Positions 26,631-38,168 of a DNA stretch of 64,000 bases are shown piece by piece. Position numbers and translations under genes: made by a program. The notes beneath the pieces were generated by a model. The model saw only the letters and a list, made by a program, of their open reading frames with translations. It ran no database searches and was not told the DNA's origin. Origin of the DNA: Devosia yakushimensis (GTDB taxonomy: Bacteria > Pseudomonadota > Alphaproteobacteria > Rhizobiales > Devosiaceae); NCBI RefSeq assembly GCF_030159855.1, contig NZ_BSNG01000001.1:1302001-1366000 (forward strand), read 5' to 3'. Within the stretch, counting starts at the first letter, position 1. Every line of letters starts with the position of its first letter.

Positions 26631-26658
26631 AAAAGGCCCGGAGCGATCCGGGCCTTTT
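26631..26658 (+). terminator. Terminator of clpS-clpA
   Basis: AAAAGGCCCGGA (26631-26642) and TCCGGGCCTTTT (26647-26658) form a perfect 12-bp stem with a GCGA loop, starting 3 nt after the clpA stop. Confidence 0.93.
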
Positions 26659-26778
26659 CATTTGCCCGGCATCTATTGCCATGGCCAACGCGGTCCCGGT
26701 TTTCGCGAAAGCGGAAAGCCCGCCGACATCGGTATGCCCTGCGGGCAGAGACCTGTGATGGAACTCCGACGCATCCAT

Positions 26779-26870
26779 ACCCACAATCGCTTCCCTCGGA
26801 CTTGATCCGAGGGCCTTCCGCCGCTTGTGCCGGATTGAAAATGGCCCTCGGGTCAAGCCCGAGGGGGAGC
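26779..26870 (-). repeat. Compound palindromic repeat A, copy 2 (inverted)
   Basis: Palindromes CCCTCGGACTTGATCCGAGG (26793-26812) and CCCTCGGGTCAAGCCCGAGG (26845-26864) around a spacer containing CCGCTTGTGCCGGATT. It is the reverse complement of copy 1 with only a few differences. The 324-bp gap 26659-26982 holds this repeat and otherwise nothing I can identify. Confidence 0.85.
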
Positions 26871-26982
26871 GCGGTGATGGGGAAGAAATCCGTCTTGAAA
26901 GGCCATCCGTACGTTCCGGCCAATGACAGCCCGGCCAACCAACGCTACAAATCCATCATCGACCGAACCCCGGAGGGACCGC

Positions 26983-27723
26983 ATGACTTTATCGGGCAAG
27001 ACCATAGCGATAACCGGGGCAGGGCGGGGGCTCGGCGCGGCTCTGGCAATTGCGGCGGCCGACAGACACATGAAACCTGTGCTGCTCGGGCGCAACGAGC
27101 GGGGTCTGCTGGAAATTGCCGGCCTCATCGAGGCGCGCTCCGGCCGGCGGCCGGATTGTGTCATATGCGACCTGGCGGACCTGGCCTCGGTCGCCAGCGC
27201 TGTGGCGAAGCTGGCCATATTGGCGCCCGATCTCGATATCCTGGTCAATTCGGGCTCGCAATGGACCGGCGGCGCGTTCGAGGCGCAAACCGATGAGCAG
27301 ATTGCGTCGGTTATCAATTCCACGGTCAGTGGCACCATCGCCTTGACGCGGCGCCTGCTGCCCCTGCTCAGCACGCGTCCCGCTGCCGATATTCATACGG
27401 TCGTCTCGATGAGCGGTCTGCCCTATGCGAGGATGCGCGGTTCTTCCGTGCCCTTCGTTGCTGCCAAGGCCGCCCAGAACGGTTTTGTGCAGGCCCTGAC
27501 CGAAGAGCTGATCGGCAGCCCCATTCGCGTCACCTCCATCCATCCCGGCATTATCGAGGATGTGCTGCCGACCGATGACACATGGAATGAGGAGAGAAAC
27601 GCCTCGGATATGCTGAGCGATCGCAATGTCGTGGAGGCAATCCTTTATATCCTCGATCAACCGGCCAATGTCGCCATCCGCTCGCTGGTGATCGAGCGGG
27701 CGCGGACGGAATTTTTGAGCTGA
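26983..27723 (+). CDS. Atypical SDR-family oxidoreductase
   Basis: 246 residues from ATG 26983, with CGGAGGGA upstream. Rossmann signature TIAITGAGRGLGAALA (TGxxxGxG) and CDLADLASV, LDILVNSGSQWTG (the NNAG-like motif) fit a classical short-chain dehydrogenase. The catalytic tyrosine of YxxxK is replaced: the sequence reads PFVAAKAA, with Phe where Tyr should be. The later HPGIIEDV matches the usual PG motif. It may bind a nucleotide without the normal hydride chemistry. No operon partners. Confidence 0.83.
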   Translation: MTLSGKTIAITGAGRGLGAALAIAAADRHMKPVLLGRNERGLLEIAGLIEARSGRRPDCVICDLADLASVASAVAKLAILAPDLDILVNSGSQWTGGAFEAQTDEQIASVINSTVSGTIALTRRLLPLLSTRPAADIHTVVSMSGLPYARMRGSSVPFVAAKAAQNGFVQALTEELIGSPIRVTSIHPGIIEDVLPTDDTWNEERNASDMLSDRNVVEAILYILDQPANVAIRSLVIERARTEFLS

Positions 27724-27759
27724 CGGAGCAGCTTGCGCAGACGAACAACGTGCGAAGGC

Positions 27760-28662
27760 CTAACCAGCAAAGGCATCGGCGTTGTTGGTCGCCCATTTTT
27801 GCAGTGTTGTCGTCTTCAAACCAAAGGAACGTGCCACTTCCGGCCGCGCTGGCAGACCTACCTCATTATGCCATTCCTGTGCTTCAACCATGGGCAGGAA
27901 GAACCCTTCGGCCAGCACCTGACCGGGGGTCATTGCGGGTGCCTCGATAGTCCTGCCCCAGGCCTCGGACAGGATTTTCGCGACCTCTGGCATACTCAGA
28001 TAGTCCCCGGCCAGTTCGATGCTGACACCGTGGAAACGTTCACGGTTGCTAAAGGCGCTTGCCGCTGCAACGCCAATGTCGTCCGCTGCGATCAGCGGAA
28101 CTGGAGAGCCGGCATCGTAGGCGGTGACCAAACGGTCGCCGCGCATGACGAATGGCAGGTTCTCCATGAAGAAAGTGGGACGGAGTATCGTCCAGAACGG
28201 AAACCCTGCTGCCCGCACCCGGTCCTCAAGCTCGCCTTTTATGACGAGGCTGTTGTTGTCACGCCGCTGCTCGCCCCAACCTGACTGGCGGTAGTATTCC
28301 CCCACTCCCGTAGCTGACGTCTGAATGAAGTGCGTAACTCCGGCAGCCTGCGCAGCTTTTATCAGGTTGCGGCCGCGGACTTCTTCGGTGTCCGCTTCCA
28401 AGTCGTTAAAGTCCGGGTTTTGTACGGAAAAGACGCCGTAGACCCCGGAACAGGCGGCAAGGATAGAGGCGGCATCGTCAAGGTCGCCAATCACGAGCCT
28501 GGCACCCAGGTCCTCAATTTTCCGGGCTGCATCCGTGTCGGGATTGCGCACCAGTGCGTGAACCGTCGCGCCCGCAAGGAGGAGAGCACGGGCGGTCGCG
28601 CCACCCTGCTTGCCGGTTGCACCGGACACGAGGATAGGACCTGGCTGTTCCAAATTCGTCAT
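27760..28662 (-). CDS. NmrA-like NAD(P)-binding protein
   Basis: 300 residues. Rossmann start PILVSGATGKQGGATARALLLAGATVHALVRNP (GxxGxxG), then VIGDLDDAASILAACSGVYGVFSVQNP and THFIQTSATGVGEYY, typical of the NmrA/HSCARG redox-sensor or atypical SDR group. There is no YxxxK. Start at ATG 28662 with AAAGGTGA upstream; the frame runs on to 28728 without support. Divergent from a TetR-type regulator with a long palindrome between, so it is probably that regulator's target. Could sense NADPH or be a quinone oxidoreductase. Confidence 0.83.
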   Translation of the reverse strand: MTNLEQPGPILVSGATGKQGGATARALLLAGATVHALVRNPDTDAARKIEDLGARLVIGDLDDAASILAACSGVYGVFSVQNPDFNDLEADTEEVRGRNLIKAAQAAGVTHFIQTSATGVGEYYRQSGWGEQRRDNNSLVIKGELEDRVRAAGFPFWTILRPTFFMENLPFVMRGDRLVTAYDAGSPVPLIAADDIGVAAASAFSNRERFHGVSIELAGDYLSMPEVAKILSEAWGRTIEAPAMTPGQVLAEGFFLPMVEAQEWHNEVGLPARPEVARSFGLKTTTLQKWATNNADAFAG

Positions 28663-28732
28663 GACTTTCACCTTTGCCTCAGCATGCCGGTCGGCCTTGT
28701 GGCACAAGCGGCGATGTAGGACTAACAAGGGC

Positions 28733-28770
28733 AGATCATTAAAGCAACGGATTCGTTGCTTTAATGATCT
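28733..28770. promoter_or_regulatory. 38-bp palindromic operator between the NmrA-like gene and tetR
   Basis: AGATCATTAAAGCAACG (28733-28749) and CGTTGCTTTAATGATCT (28754-28770) are perfect 17-bp inverted copies with a 4-nt centre (GATT). It lies 71 bp upstream of the NmrA-like ATG and 53 bp upstream of the TetR ATG. The length and place fit an operator bound by two TetR dimers acting on both promoters. Confidence 0.75.
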
Positions 28771-28822
28771 TTCATGTCCATATATGGATCGTTACATTCA
28801 CGCGAGGACAGCCGAGGACGTG

Positions 28823-29410
28823 ATGAAGAAGCAGCGCGGCACGCCACTGATCACCAAAATCCTGGATGCGGCTCTGATGGAAATCACCCGAGTGGGCCCT
28901 TACGATCTGGCGATCGAGGATGTCGCTAAACGTGCCGACGTTAACAAGACAACGATCTACCGACGCTGGCCCACGCCGCAAGCGTTGGTCCTGTCGGCTT
29001 TTGAGCATGGCTCGGCCAAGGCGCCCTTACCTGACACGGGCTCGCTTCGAGAGGACGTCGTCGAAGCGGTCAAGCTGATGCGCGAGGTGTGCAGGTCCCC
29101 TGCAATGCTGTCCTTGGCGAGGATGCAGCTTACCGGTGAGCTGACCGGGGAGCTTCGCGAATGGTTGATCTCCCGTACCAAGGATACCGACTGTGACACG
29201 CTCGTTATGTTTCAGCGCGCGCAAGCAAGGGGCGAACTGCCAACGGGCAGCGATATCGAACTCGTGCGCGACCTGGTGCTGGGAAGCGCGCAATACGTGC
29301 TCTATTTCCGTGATGCCGAACTGGCGGATCACAAGCTAGAACAGATCATCGGCATGTCTCTCACCGGCGCCGGTTACATGCCGGCAGCTGCGGATACCCA
29401 AAGGACCTGA
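28823..29410 (+). CDS. TetR/AcrR-family transcriptional regulator
   Basis: 195 residues from ATG 28823, with GAGGA 4 nt upstream (an upstream ATG at 28784 has no ribosome site). N-terminal helix-turn-helix: ILDAALMEITRVGPYDLAIEDVAKRADVNKTTIYRRWPTPQALVLSAF, the classic TetR pattern. The C-terminal ligand domain (about 60-190) resembles TetR_C-type regulators of the AcrR group. Divergent from the NmrA-like gene and likely self-regulating through the 38-bp palindrome between them. Inducer unknown. Confidence 0.9.
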   Translation: MKKQRGTPLITKILDAALMEITRVGPYDLAIEDVAKRADVNKTTIYRRWPTPQALVLSAFEHGSAKAPLPDTGSLREDVVEAVKLMREVCRSPAMLSLARMQLTGELTGELREWLISRTKDTDCDTLVMFQRAQARGELPTGSDIELVRDLVLGSAQYVLYFRDAELADHKLEQIIGMSLTGAGYMPAAADTQRT

Positions 29411-29457
29411 GGTCACTGACGTCGGGTGCACATGCACAGGGGAGGGCAGGGCAACTA

Positions 29458-29524
29458 GGCGGGAATCCACTCTTCCTGCGGTCGCCTCCTGAAGACATAA
29501 TGGATTCCCGCCTGCGCGGGATGA
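29458..29524. repeat. Palindromic repeat B, shortened copy
   Basis: GGCGGGAATCCA (29458-29469) and TGGATTCCCGCC (29501-29512) are inverted; the right side continues TGCGCGGGATGACA as in the full copy at 20801-20879, but the left outer part is missing. Confidence 0.75.
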
Positions 29525-29570
29525 CACAGTGGTTGATGGAAATATCCGCGGCTCCAACACTCTATTCCCC

Positions 29571-29665
29571 CACCGTCGCTTCCCTCGGGCTTGACCCGAG
29601 GGCCTTCCTCATCCCGGCACAAGCGGCGAGAGACCCTCGGGTCAAGCCCGAGGGAAGCGACGGTG
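29571..29665 (+). repeat. Compound palindromic repeat A, copy 3
   Basis: Outer arms 29571-29597 (starts CACCGTCGCTTCCCTCGGGC) and 29639-29665 (ends CCGAGGGAAGCGACGGTG) are a perfect 27-bp inverted repeat, and each arm is itself largely palindromic. The spacer CGGCACAAGCGGCGAGAG matches copy 1. The 424-bp gap 29411-29834 holds repeats B and A and possibly an N-terminal extension of the MFS gene. Confidence 0.85.
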
Positions 29666-29834
29666 GTGTGTGGGGATGGTGCACAATTGCCGACACTCCA
29701 CGATGTCATTCGGCGCGGACATTCACGCTGAGGCTATCAGCACCCGGGATAAAGCCCCGATCCCAACGCTCAACCTCCATTGTCATCGTACTGAAAAACG
29801 GCCACGCTATCGGAGCGCTTTGTCTCTTTGTCAG

Positions 29835-31034
29835 TTGATCGCATTGTCCTCCCAAACATTTCGCCTGCTCGTCATTCTGGCCATCGGACAGGTTATCGGC
29901 TGGGGCACGGTTTCGCTTCTGGCCGTCATGGGCGCCGATCTGGCCACCGCGCTGAACCTGCCTCTGCCGACCATTTTTGCGGGCAACTCTGCTTTCTACG
30001 TCGCCTCCGGTCTCTGCGGTCCGCTGCTGGCGCCGTTCTTCGTGCGCCTGGGTGCGCGCACCCTGATGGTGGTCGGCTCCCTCGTGGCTGCGGCGGGCTT
30101 TGTCATTCTGGCCAGTAGCACCAATCCGATTGTCTATTTCGCGGCCTGGCTGGTGCTTGGCGCCGCGGGCGCGGCCTCTCTCTCCACGGCCGCCTATATC
30201 GCCCTCAATGAAGGCGCCGGCACCGATACCAAGACTGCCATCGGCATACTCATGCTCATTACCGGCGTGTCTAGCGCCATTTTCTGGCCAACCACCGCCT
30301 GGCTGCAGGGCATTTTAGGCTGGCGGACGACCTGTCTGGTCTTTGGTGCGATGGTACTGAGCTGCGCCGCGCTTTACCGCTTTGGGCTGCCCGCATCGGC
30401 AAATGCGCGTCATGAAGCGGCCGCGGCCCCGGCGGAGGCTGCGTCGCTGCGCTCCAGGACATTTTATCTGCTGGCGGCCGCCATCGCGTTGAACGCCTTC
30501 GTCACCTATGGCTTTTCCGCAATCCTGATCGAGCTGCTGCGCAGGCTGGGCCTGCCGGAGCAGGACGTCATCTTCATGGCGTCCATGCTGGGCGTGGTTC
30601 AGGTTTTCGCCCGCGCGCTCGATTTCCTTGGCGGCGGCCGGTGGGATGGATTGACCACAGCCTTGCTTGCGGGAATGGGGGTTCCCCTGGCCATGCTTGT
30701 GCTGCTGGCCGGCGGCGCCACCTGGCAGGCGGTTGCCGCATTCATTCTCATCTACGGCATTAGCAGCGGCGCTCTGGCTGTCTCCCGCGCGACCATGCCC
30801 CTGGTCTTTTTCAAGAAGCACGATTATGCCCGAGCCGCCTCGACCATCGCGCTGCCGCTCAACCTTTTGGCGGCCGCCGCGCCGCCTGTTCTGGTCGGGC
30901 TGCTTGATGGCTTCGGCACGACCACGCTGCTCCTGACCGCGGCGGCATGTTCCACCGTAGCGTTCTCACTCCTGATCGCGCTGCAGCGGCGGCGCCCGAA
31001 ACCGGATCAGGCCGGCTTGCGGCTCGACCAATAG
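29835..31034 (+). CDS. MFS transporter
   Basis: Major-facilitator permease with about 12 membrane helices, roughly 399 residues. The start is uncertain: the frame is open from 29670, but the first 55 codons look non-coding (they follow repeat A directly), and I place the start at a TTG (29835) just before the first helix, RLLVILAIGQVIGWGTVSLLAVMG; no good ribosome site is seen. Features: NSAFYVASGLCGPLLAPFFVRLGARTLMVVGS in the helix 2-3 region (modified motif A) and DFLGGGRWDG later. Substrate unknown. Its 3' end overlaps the convergent gene by 28 bp. Confidence 0.78.
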   Translation: MIALSSQTFRLLVILAIGQVIGWGTVSLLAVMGADLATALNLPLPTIFAGNSAFYVASGLCGPLLAPFFVRLGARTLMVVGSLVAAAGFVILASSTNPIVYFAAWLVLGAAGAASLSTAAYIALNEGAGTDTKTAIGILMLITGVSSAIFWPTTAWLQGILGWRTTCLVFGAMVLSCAALYRFGLPASANARHEAAAAPAEAASLRSRTFYLLAAAIALNAFVTYGFSAILIELLRRLGLPEQDVIFMASMLGVVQVFARALDFLGGGRWDGLTTALLAGMGVPLAMLVLLAGGATWQAVAAFILIYGISSGALAVSRATMPLVFFKKHDYARAASTIALPLNLLAAAAPPVLVGLLDGFGTTTLLLTAAACSTVAFSLLIALQRRRPKPDQAGLRLDQ

Positions 31035-31498
31035 AGCAGGGCGCCGGCGGCCAGCAGCACGACCATGCCGATATGCGGACCGATATTGATCAGGTTGCCG
31101 GGCGAACCGGCCGATGACAGGGCCCGGTTGACCTCGGCGAACTGAGATATGGCAGGCGACAGGAACCAGCCGAACAGCACCGTCACGACGCTGGCCACCA
31201 GACCCGCCAGCGCCAGGATATTGCGATAGGGCGCCAGCTGGGTCACCCGGCCCGATGCGGCAGCTGCAACAAAGATCAACAGGGCAAGCCATGCCACCCA
31301 GCCAGCGGCGGCAAAGCCGTTAAAGCTGCCGGACTGGTCCAGGCCCAATCCCATATTGGTCGAAATGCTGACAAAGGGCAGCAGCAGGGCGAGCAGCGCG
31401 AGAACGGTGGCTGAGACCGCGAGGCCGAACCCGGTTCCGGTGGCCAGAGCGATGAGTTGCTGGATGGTGACTTGCGGGGTCGAATTGGGCTCGGACAT
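31007..31498 (-). CDS. Hypothetical membrane protein, four helices
   Basis: 163 residues from ATG 31498, MSEPNSTPQVTIQQLIALAT. Four hydrophobic stretches (about 20-43, 58-80, 90-112, 137-155) with a Gly/Ser-rich loop after the first. Family not recognised. The frame extends to 31678 but that part is antisense to intergenic sequence and lacks a ribosome site. Convergent with the MFS gene, overlapping its last 28 bp. Confidence 0.6.
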   Translation of the reverse strand: MSEPNSTPQVTIQQLIALATGTGFGLAVSATVLALLALLLPFVSISTNMGLGLDQSGSFNGFAAAGWVAWLALLIFVAAAASGRVTQLAPYRNILALAGLVASVVTVLFGWFLSPAISQFAEVNRALSSAGSPGNLINIGPHIGMVVLLAAGALLYWSSRKPA

Positions 31499-31721
31499 GG
31501 AATCAATTCCAATTGCTGAGGAGACAGGTCCACTATCACGGAAGCGTGAGCGCTGGTCGAGCGTTTTGCGCCTGAATGCTACGCTCAGGGATAGCAGTCT
31601 GTTAGCATTCCCTAACACTTTGCTAACCAAAAACCGGCAATCCCCGCAGTTCCCACTATCCCTTCTGGACAAGAACAAACAAGGAACTTATAAGAACATT
31701 ATAGCAACACGGGAGATGCAG

Positions 31722-31820
31722 ATGCTCACTTTCCTCAAGGACTTCGCCGCATTCGTCACGCTGGGCGCCTTCACCATCGGCTCGCTGACCTGGATGGATG
31801 TGCTGACCCGACTCGTGTGA
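31722..31820 (+). CDS. 32-residue membrane peptide
   Basis: Starts MLTFLKDFAAFVTLGAF and ends WMDVLTRLV; one membrane helix in the middle. GGGAG lies 6 nt before the ATG at 31722 (a second ATG at 31716 abuts that site and is less likely). AT-rich promoter-like sequence with TATAAG and TATAGC lies upstream. It precedes dnaE by 79 bp on the same strand. Too short for family assignment; second tiny membrane ORF in this window. Confidence 0.55.
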   Translation: MLTFLKDFAAFVTLGAFTIGSLTWMDVLTRLV

Positions 31821-31899
31821 CCTTCCCCTGTGGATAGCGGCGCCACATGGTTCCGCCTTTCCCCGCGGCCTGCCACAAAGACAGGCTAGGAGAGCATTC

Positions 31900-35355
<3,456 letters not shown>

Positions 35356-35376
35356 CCGGCCGGGAGGTTGCGGGAC

Positions 35377-35754
35377 ATGGCGATAATGCTGGGGCATGTG
35401 TCGCTGGGCGTAAGCAACCTGGATCGCGCCACGTTATTCTTTGATGCCGTGCTGGCCGCGCTGGGATATGTGCGGCTTTGGACGGGTGAGGGCGGCCTTG
35501 GTTATGGCAGCCCTGGAGGCGGGGAAGAGCTCAACATATTCGAACGCCGGGGAGCATCGCCGCCGGGTGAAGGGTTCCATTTGGCTTTTGTGGCGCCGGA
35601 CCGGGCGGCGGTCGAGCGATTTCACGCTGCGGCGCTGGCGCATGGCGGGACAGATTGCGGCGTGCCGGGGCTGCGGCCGCACTATGGCAAAAACTATTAT
35701 GCCGCATTCGTACTCGATCCTGATGGGCACAAGCTGGAAGCCGTGCATCAGTAG
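35377..35754 (+). CDS. VOC-family (glyoxalase-like) protein
   Basis: 125 residues from ATG 35377, with GGGAGG nine bases upstream. Two beta-alpha-beta-beta-beta modules: GHVSLGVSNLDRATLFFDAVLAALGY (first metal-ligand His) and GFHLAFVAPDRAAVERFHAAAL, ending YYAAFVLDPDGHKLEAVHQ (terminal metal-ligand Glu). Typical of the small bleomycin-resistance/glyoxalase group with unknown substrate. It begins 21 nt after the dnaE stop and may be cotranscribed. Confidence 0.88.
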   Translation: MAIMLGHVSLGVSNLDRATLFFDAVLAALGYVRLWTGEGGLGYGSPGGGEELNIFERRGASPPGEGFHLAFVAPDRAAVERFHAAALAHGGTDCGVPGLRPHYGKNYYAAFVLDPDGHKLEAVHQ

Positions 35755-35772
35755 AGCGCAGACGCGGCGGTT

Positions 35773-37027
35773 TCAGGCTTCTTTGACAGGGACGCCCAGA
35801 TTGGGCCGGCATGTGCTGCCCCATAGGCCGACGGTGGCGATAAGCGCGCCAGCGAGAAGGATTGTCATGGGCGCGCCGGCGCGCTCGAACAGCAGGGGCG
35901 AGATGGCCGAGCCAAGCAGCATGGCCGCGGCAGCGAGCGCGGCGCGGAAGCGGATGAGGCTGGCCAGATCGGCGCGGCCCAGGCCGGTTTGGAACAGGGT
36001 CAGCATGGGAATGAAGAACATGGGCCCGCCCAGGCCGGCGAGGAAACAGACAAGCATAATGGCTGGCAGTGCGATGAAGGGCGGTAATGTCCAGAGCAGT
36101 ATTGGAACCATGGCCAGGCCGCTTCCAAGAATGATGTAACCTGTGAACATGAAGCGGCCCGGGCGCTTGGGGTGGGCTCCGGCGACCAGCAGGTTGGAGG
36201 TGAAATCGCCCAGGCCGTACGAGCCGGCGAAAGCCGCCAGGGCACCAATGCCGGCGAGAGGCAGGGCGGCGGTATCGGTGCTTGCCGCCAGGAAAGGCAG
36301 GCCCAGACCCACAGCGACGAACCAGGCGGCCAGCACTGTGGTATTTGCGGCGAGAATGGTGCCGATTTCGGGGTTCTGCCGCGCCACGACGAGGCCGCGT
36401 GTCAGCCGCTGCCAGACGCTATCGGTATCGTGTGCGCGGGCTGGCGTGCCGATCGATTTGCCGACCAGGGCGATGCCGCAGGCGGAAAACAGGAAGCTGG
36501 CCGCGTTAATGGTCAGAAAATGCAGCACGGGAACGAATAGGCTCAAGGGGCCGGCAAGAAACGGGCCGAACAGGCGCGACAGGCGTGCGGTGGCGTCGAG
36601 AAGTGCGTTTACGCCCTGGATGCGTTCGCGCGTTCCGGCAATCAGCGGCACGCTTGCCAGCAGAGCAGGCTGAAACAACGCGCCCAGGGCGGCGAGCGCC
36701 ATGGAGGTAGCGACCAGCACTTCGAGGCGCAGGCCGAATGTGCTGGCAAGCAATACCGGGATGATTGCCACAATTGCCGACAGCAGATCGGCGCCAATCA
36801 TGAGCGCACGCGGCGCGATACGGTCGGCAAAGGCCGACGCGCCCAGGCTGACGACCAGCGCCACCGCGGGCGGTGGAGACCAGGCTCGCGTTTGGCCCCG
36901 CTATCTCTATCGCGAGCCAGACCATGGCGATCTGGTTGAGCTCCTTGCCTATGCCCGAAAAAGCAAGACCGGCCCAGAGCGCGCCGATCTTGCGGTCTCC
37001 CAGAAGGTTGAGGAAAGGATGCGCCAT
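35773..37027 (-). pseudogene. MFS transporter interrupted by a frameshift
   Basis: The first ~50 residues (MAHPFLNLLGDRKIGALWAG ... IAGPNASLVSTA, from ATG 37027) and the remainder (VALVVSLGASAFADRIAPRA ... to 35773) together make a complete MFS permease of about 417 residues, but they lie in different frames. The break is near 36865-36872: removing one C from the GCCCGCGG stretch would give STA-AVALVV in one frame. The C-terminal frame can start only at a GTG inside the second helix, so the product would be truncated. Either a recent null mutation or a sequencing error. Confidence 0.75.
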
Positions 37028-37075
37028 CGATTGTCTGCTTCTCGCGTCTGCCGCCATCTTGTCAGCTCGGCTGCT

Positions 37076-37125
37076 GGCGGGAAGTGCGGAAAGCCGTCAT
37101 TGCGTTCGGCGGGTTTTCATTTCAG
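37076..37125 (+). repeat. Dispersed repeat C, copy 1
   Basis: About 50 bp starting GGCGGGAAGTGCGGAAAGCC and ending TTTCATTTC. A copy with the same ends and about four fifths identity lies at 37977-38026 in the same orientation, so the two flank the methyltransferase gene. Confidence 0.6.
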
Positions 37126-37161
37126 TTTGGAGGAGAGCGGAGCAGCTTTGGGGAGGACGAA

Positions 37162-37968
37162 TTGGCATTGAGCAATCCGGGCCTGACCTTCGGCACCAAT
37201 CCGGCGGGTTATCACGATGCCCGCCCGCCTTACCCCGAGGCTACCTGGGAGGTGCTGCGCGACCGGGCTGGCCTCGCCCCCGGCATCGATATTGTGGAAA
37301 TCGGACCAGGAACGGGTTTGGCGACTGGGCACCTATTGGCGCATGAGCCGAGGCGTCTGGTTGCGGTCGAGCCCGATAGACGGCTGGCGGATTTCCTGCG
37401 GGAGGGGTTAGGCGACCGTCGGCTTCAGGTGATCGGGGGATCTTTCGAAGAGGTCGAACTGCCGCCTGCAGCTTTTGATCTTGTGGCCTGTGCGACGGCG
37501 TTTCATTGGCTCGATGCCGGACCAGCCTTGCTGCGGGTGCGCGACTTGCTGCGGCCCGGCGGCGCCGTGGCGCTGTGGTGGAATGTCTTTGGCGACACGA
37601 GCCGGCTCGATCCGTTTCATGAGGCTACCGAGCATCTATTTGCCGGCGAACGCTCCAATCCCTCGGCCGGCCAGTCGGAGCGCGTTCCGCATGCGCTGGA
37701 TGTTGAGGCGCGCCTGGCTGAGCTTAACGATGCCGGCTTCCAGACAGATTCTCCCGTATTCATGCACTGGACGCTGAATCTCGACGCGGCCGGGGTGCGG
37801 CGGCTTTATGAGACGTTTTCCAATGTGCTGGTTCTGCCGCTGACGGAGCGGCATGCCTTGCTCGACGGCCTTGTCGATGTTGCCGAGCGGCAATTCGGGG
37901 GCAGGGTGGAGCGCAATATGACGACGGCTATTTATACTGCACGGCCCGTGGGGTTTCAGGCTGGCTAG
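37162..37968 (+). CDS. SAM-dependent methyltransferase
   Basis: 268 residues from a TTG at 37162 that has GGGAGG five bases upstream; the frame is open from 37084 but that part is repeat C. Class I fold: IDIVEIGPGTGLATGHLL (motif I), RLVAVEPDRRLADFLR (acidic ribose ligand), FDLVACATAFHWLD (motif post II), LLRPGGAVALWWN. The FHWLD pattern and C-terminal part recall UbiE/TAM-type small-molecule methyltransferases. The substrate is unknown. Flanked by two copies of a 50-bp direct repeat. Confidence 0.85.
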   Translation: MALSNPGLTFGTNPAGYHDARPPYPEATWEVLRDRAGLAPGIDIVEIGPGTGLATGHLLAHEPRRLVAVEPDRRLADFLREGLGDRRLQVIGGSFEEVELPPAAFDLVACATAFHWLDAGPALLRVRDLLRPGGAVALWWNVFGDTSRLDPFHEATEHLFAGERSNPSAGQSERVPHALDVEARLAELNDAGFQTDSPVFMHWTLNLDAAGVRRLYETFSNVLVLPLTERHALLDGLVDVAERQFGGRVERNMTTAIYTARPVGFQAG

Positions 37969-37976
37969 AGCCGACC

Positions 37977-38026
37977 GGCGGGAAGTGCGGAAGGCCGCCT
38001 TTGCGTATGGCGGGGCCTCATTTCAG
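37977..38026 (+). repeat. Dispersed repeat C, copy 2
   Basis: Starts GGCGGGAAGTGCGGAAGGCC and ends CTCATTTCAG; see copy 1 at 37076. The rest of the 200-bp gap to 38168 shows no gene. Confidence 0.6.
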
Positions 38027-38168
38027 AGTTTCTGGCCGCGGCTCGATTTTGAGGGAAGGTAGATAATCCGGGGCCGACCCCATTGCGGTCGTTCGCCTCA
38101 AAAGATCGATCTGCCAAAACCTGACATCGACTTTGGTCGGTCGGCTTCGTATCCGCCACGAATTTTGT

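Noticed and set aside
28784..28822. Upstream ATG start for the TetR gene
   Set aside because: No ribosome site, and it falls close to the operator; ATG 28823 has GAGGA at proper spacing.
29670..29834. 55-codon N-terminal extension of the MFS gene
   Set aside because: It begins directly at the end of repeat A and reads as basic, non-membrane sequence unlike MFS N-termini; kept only as an uncertainty.
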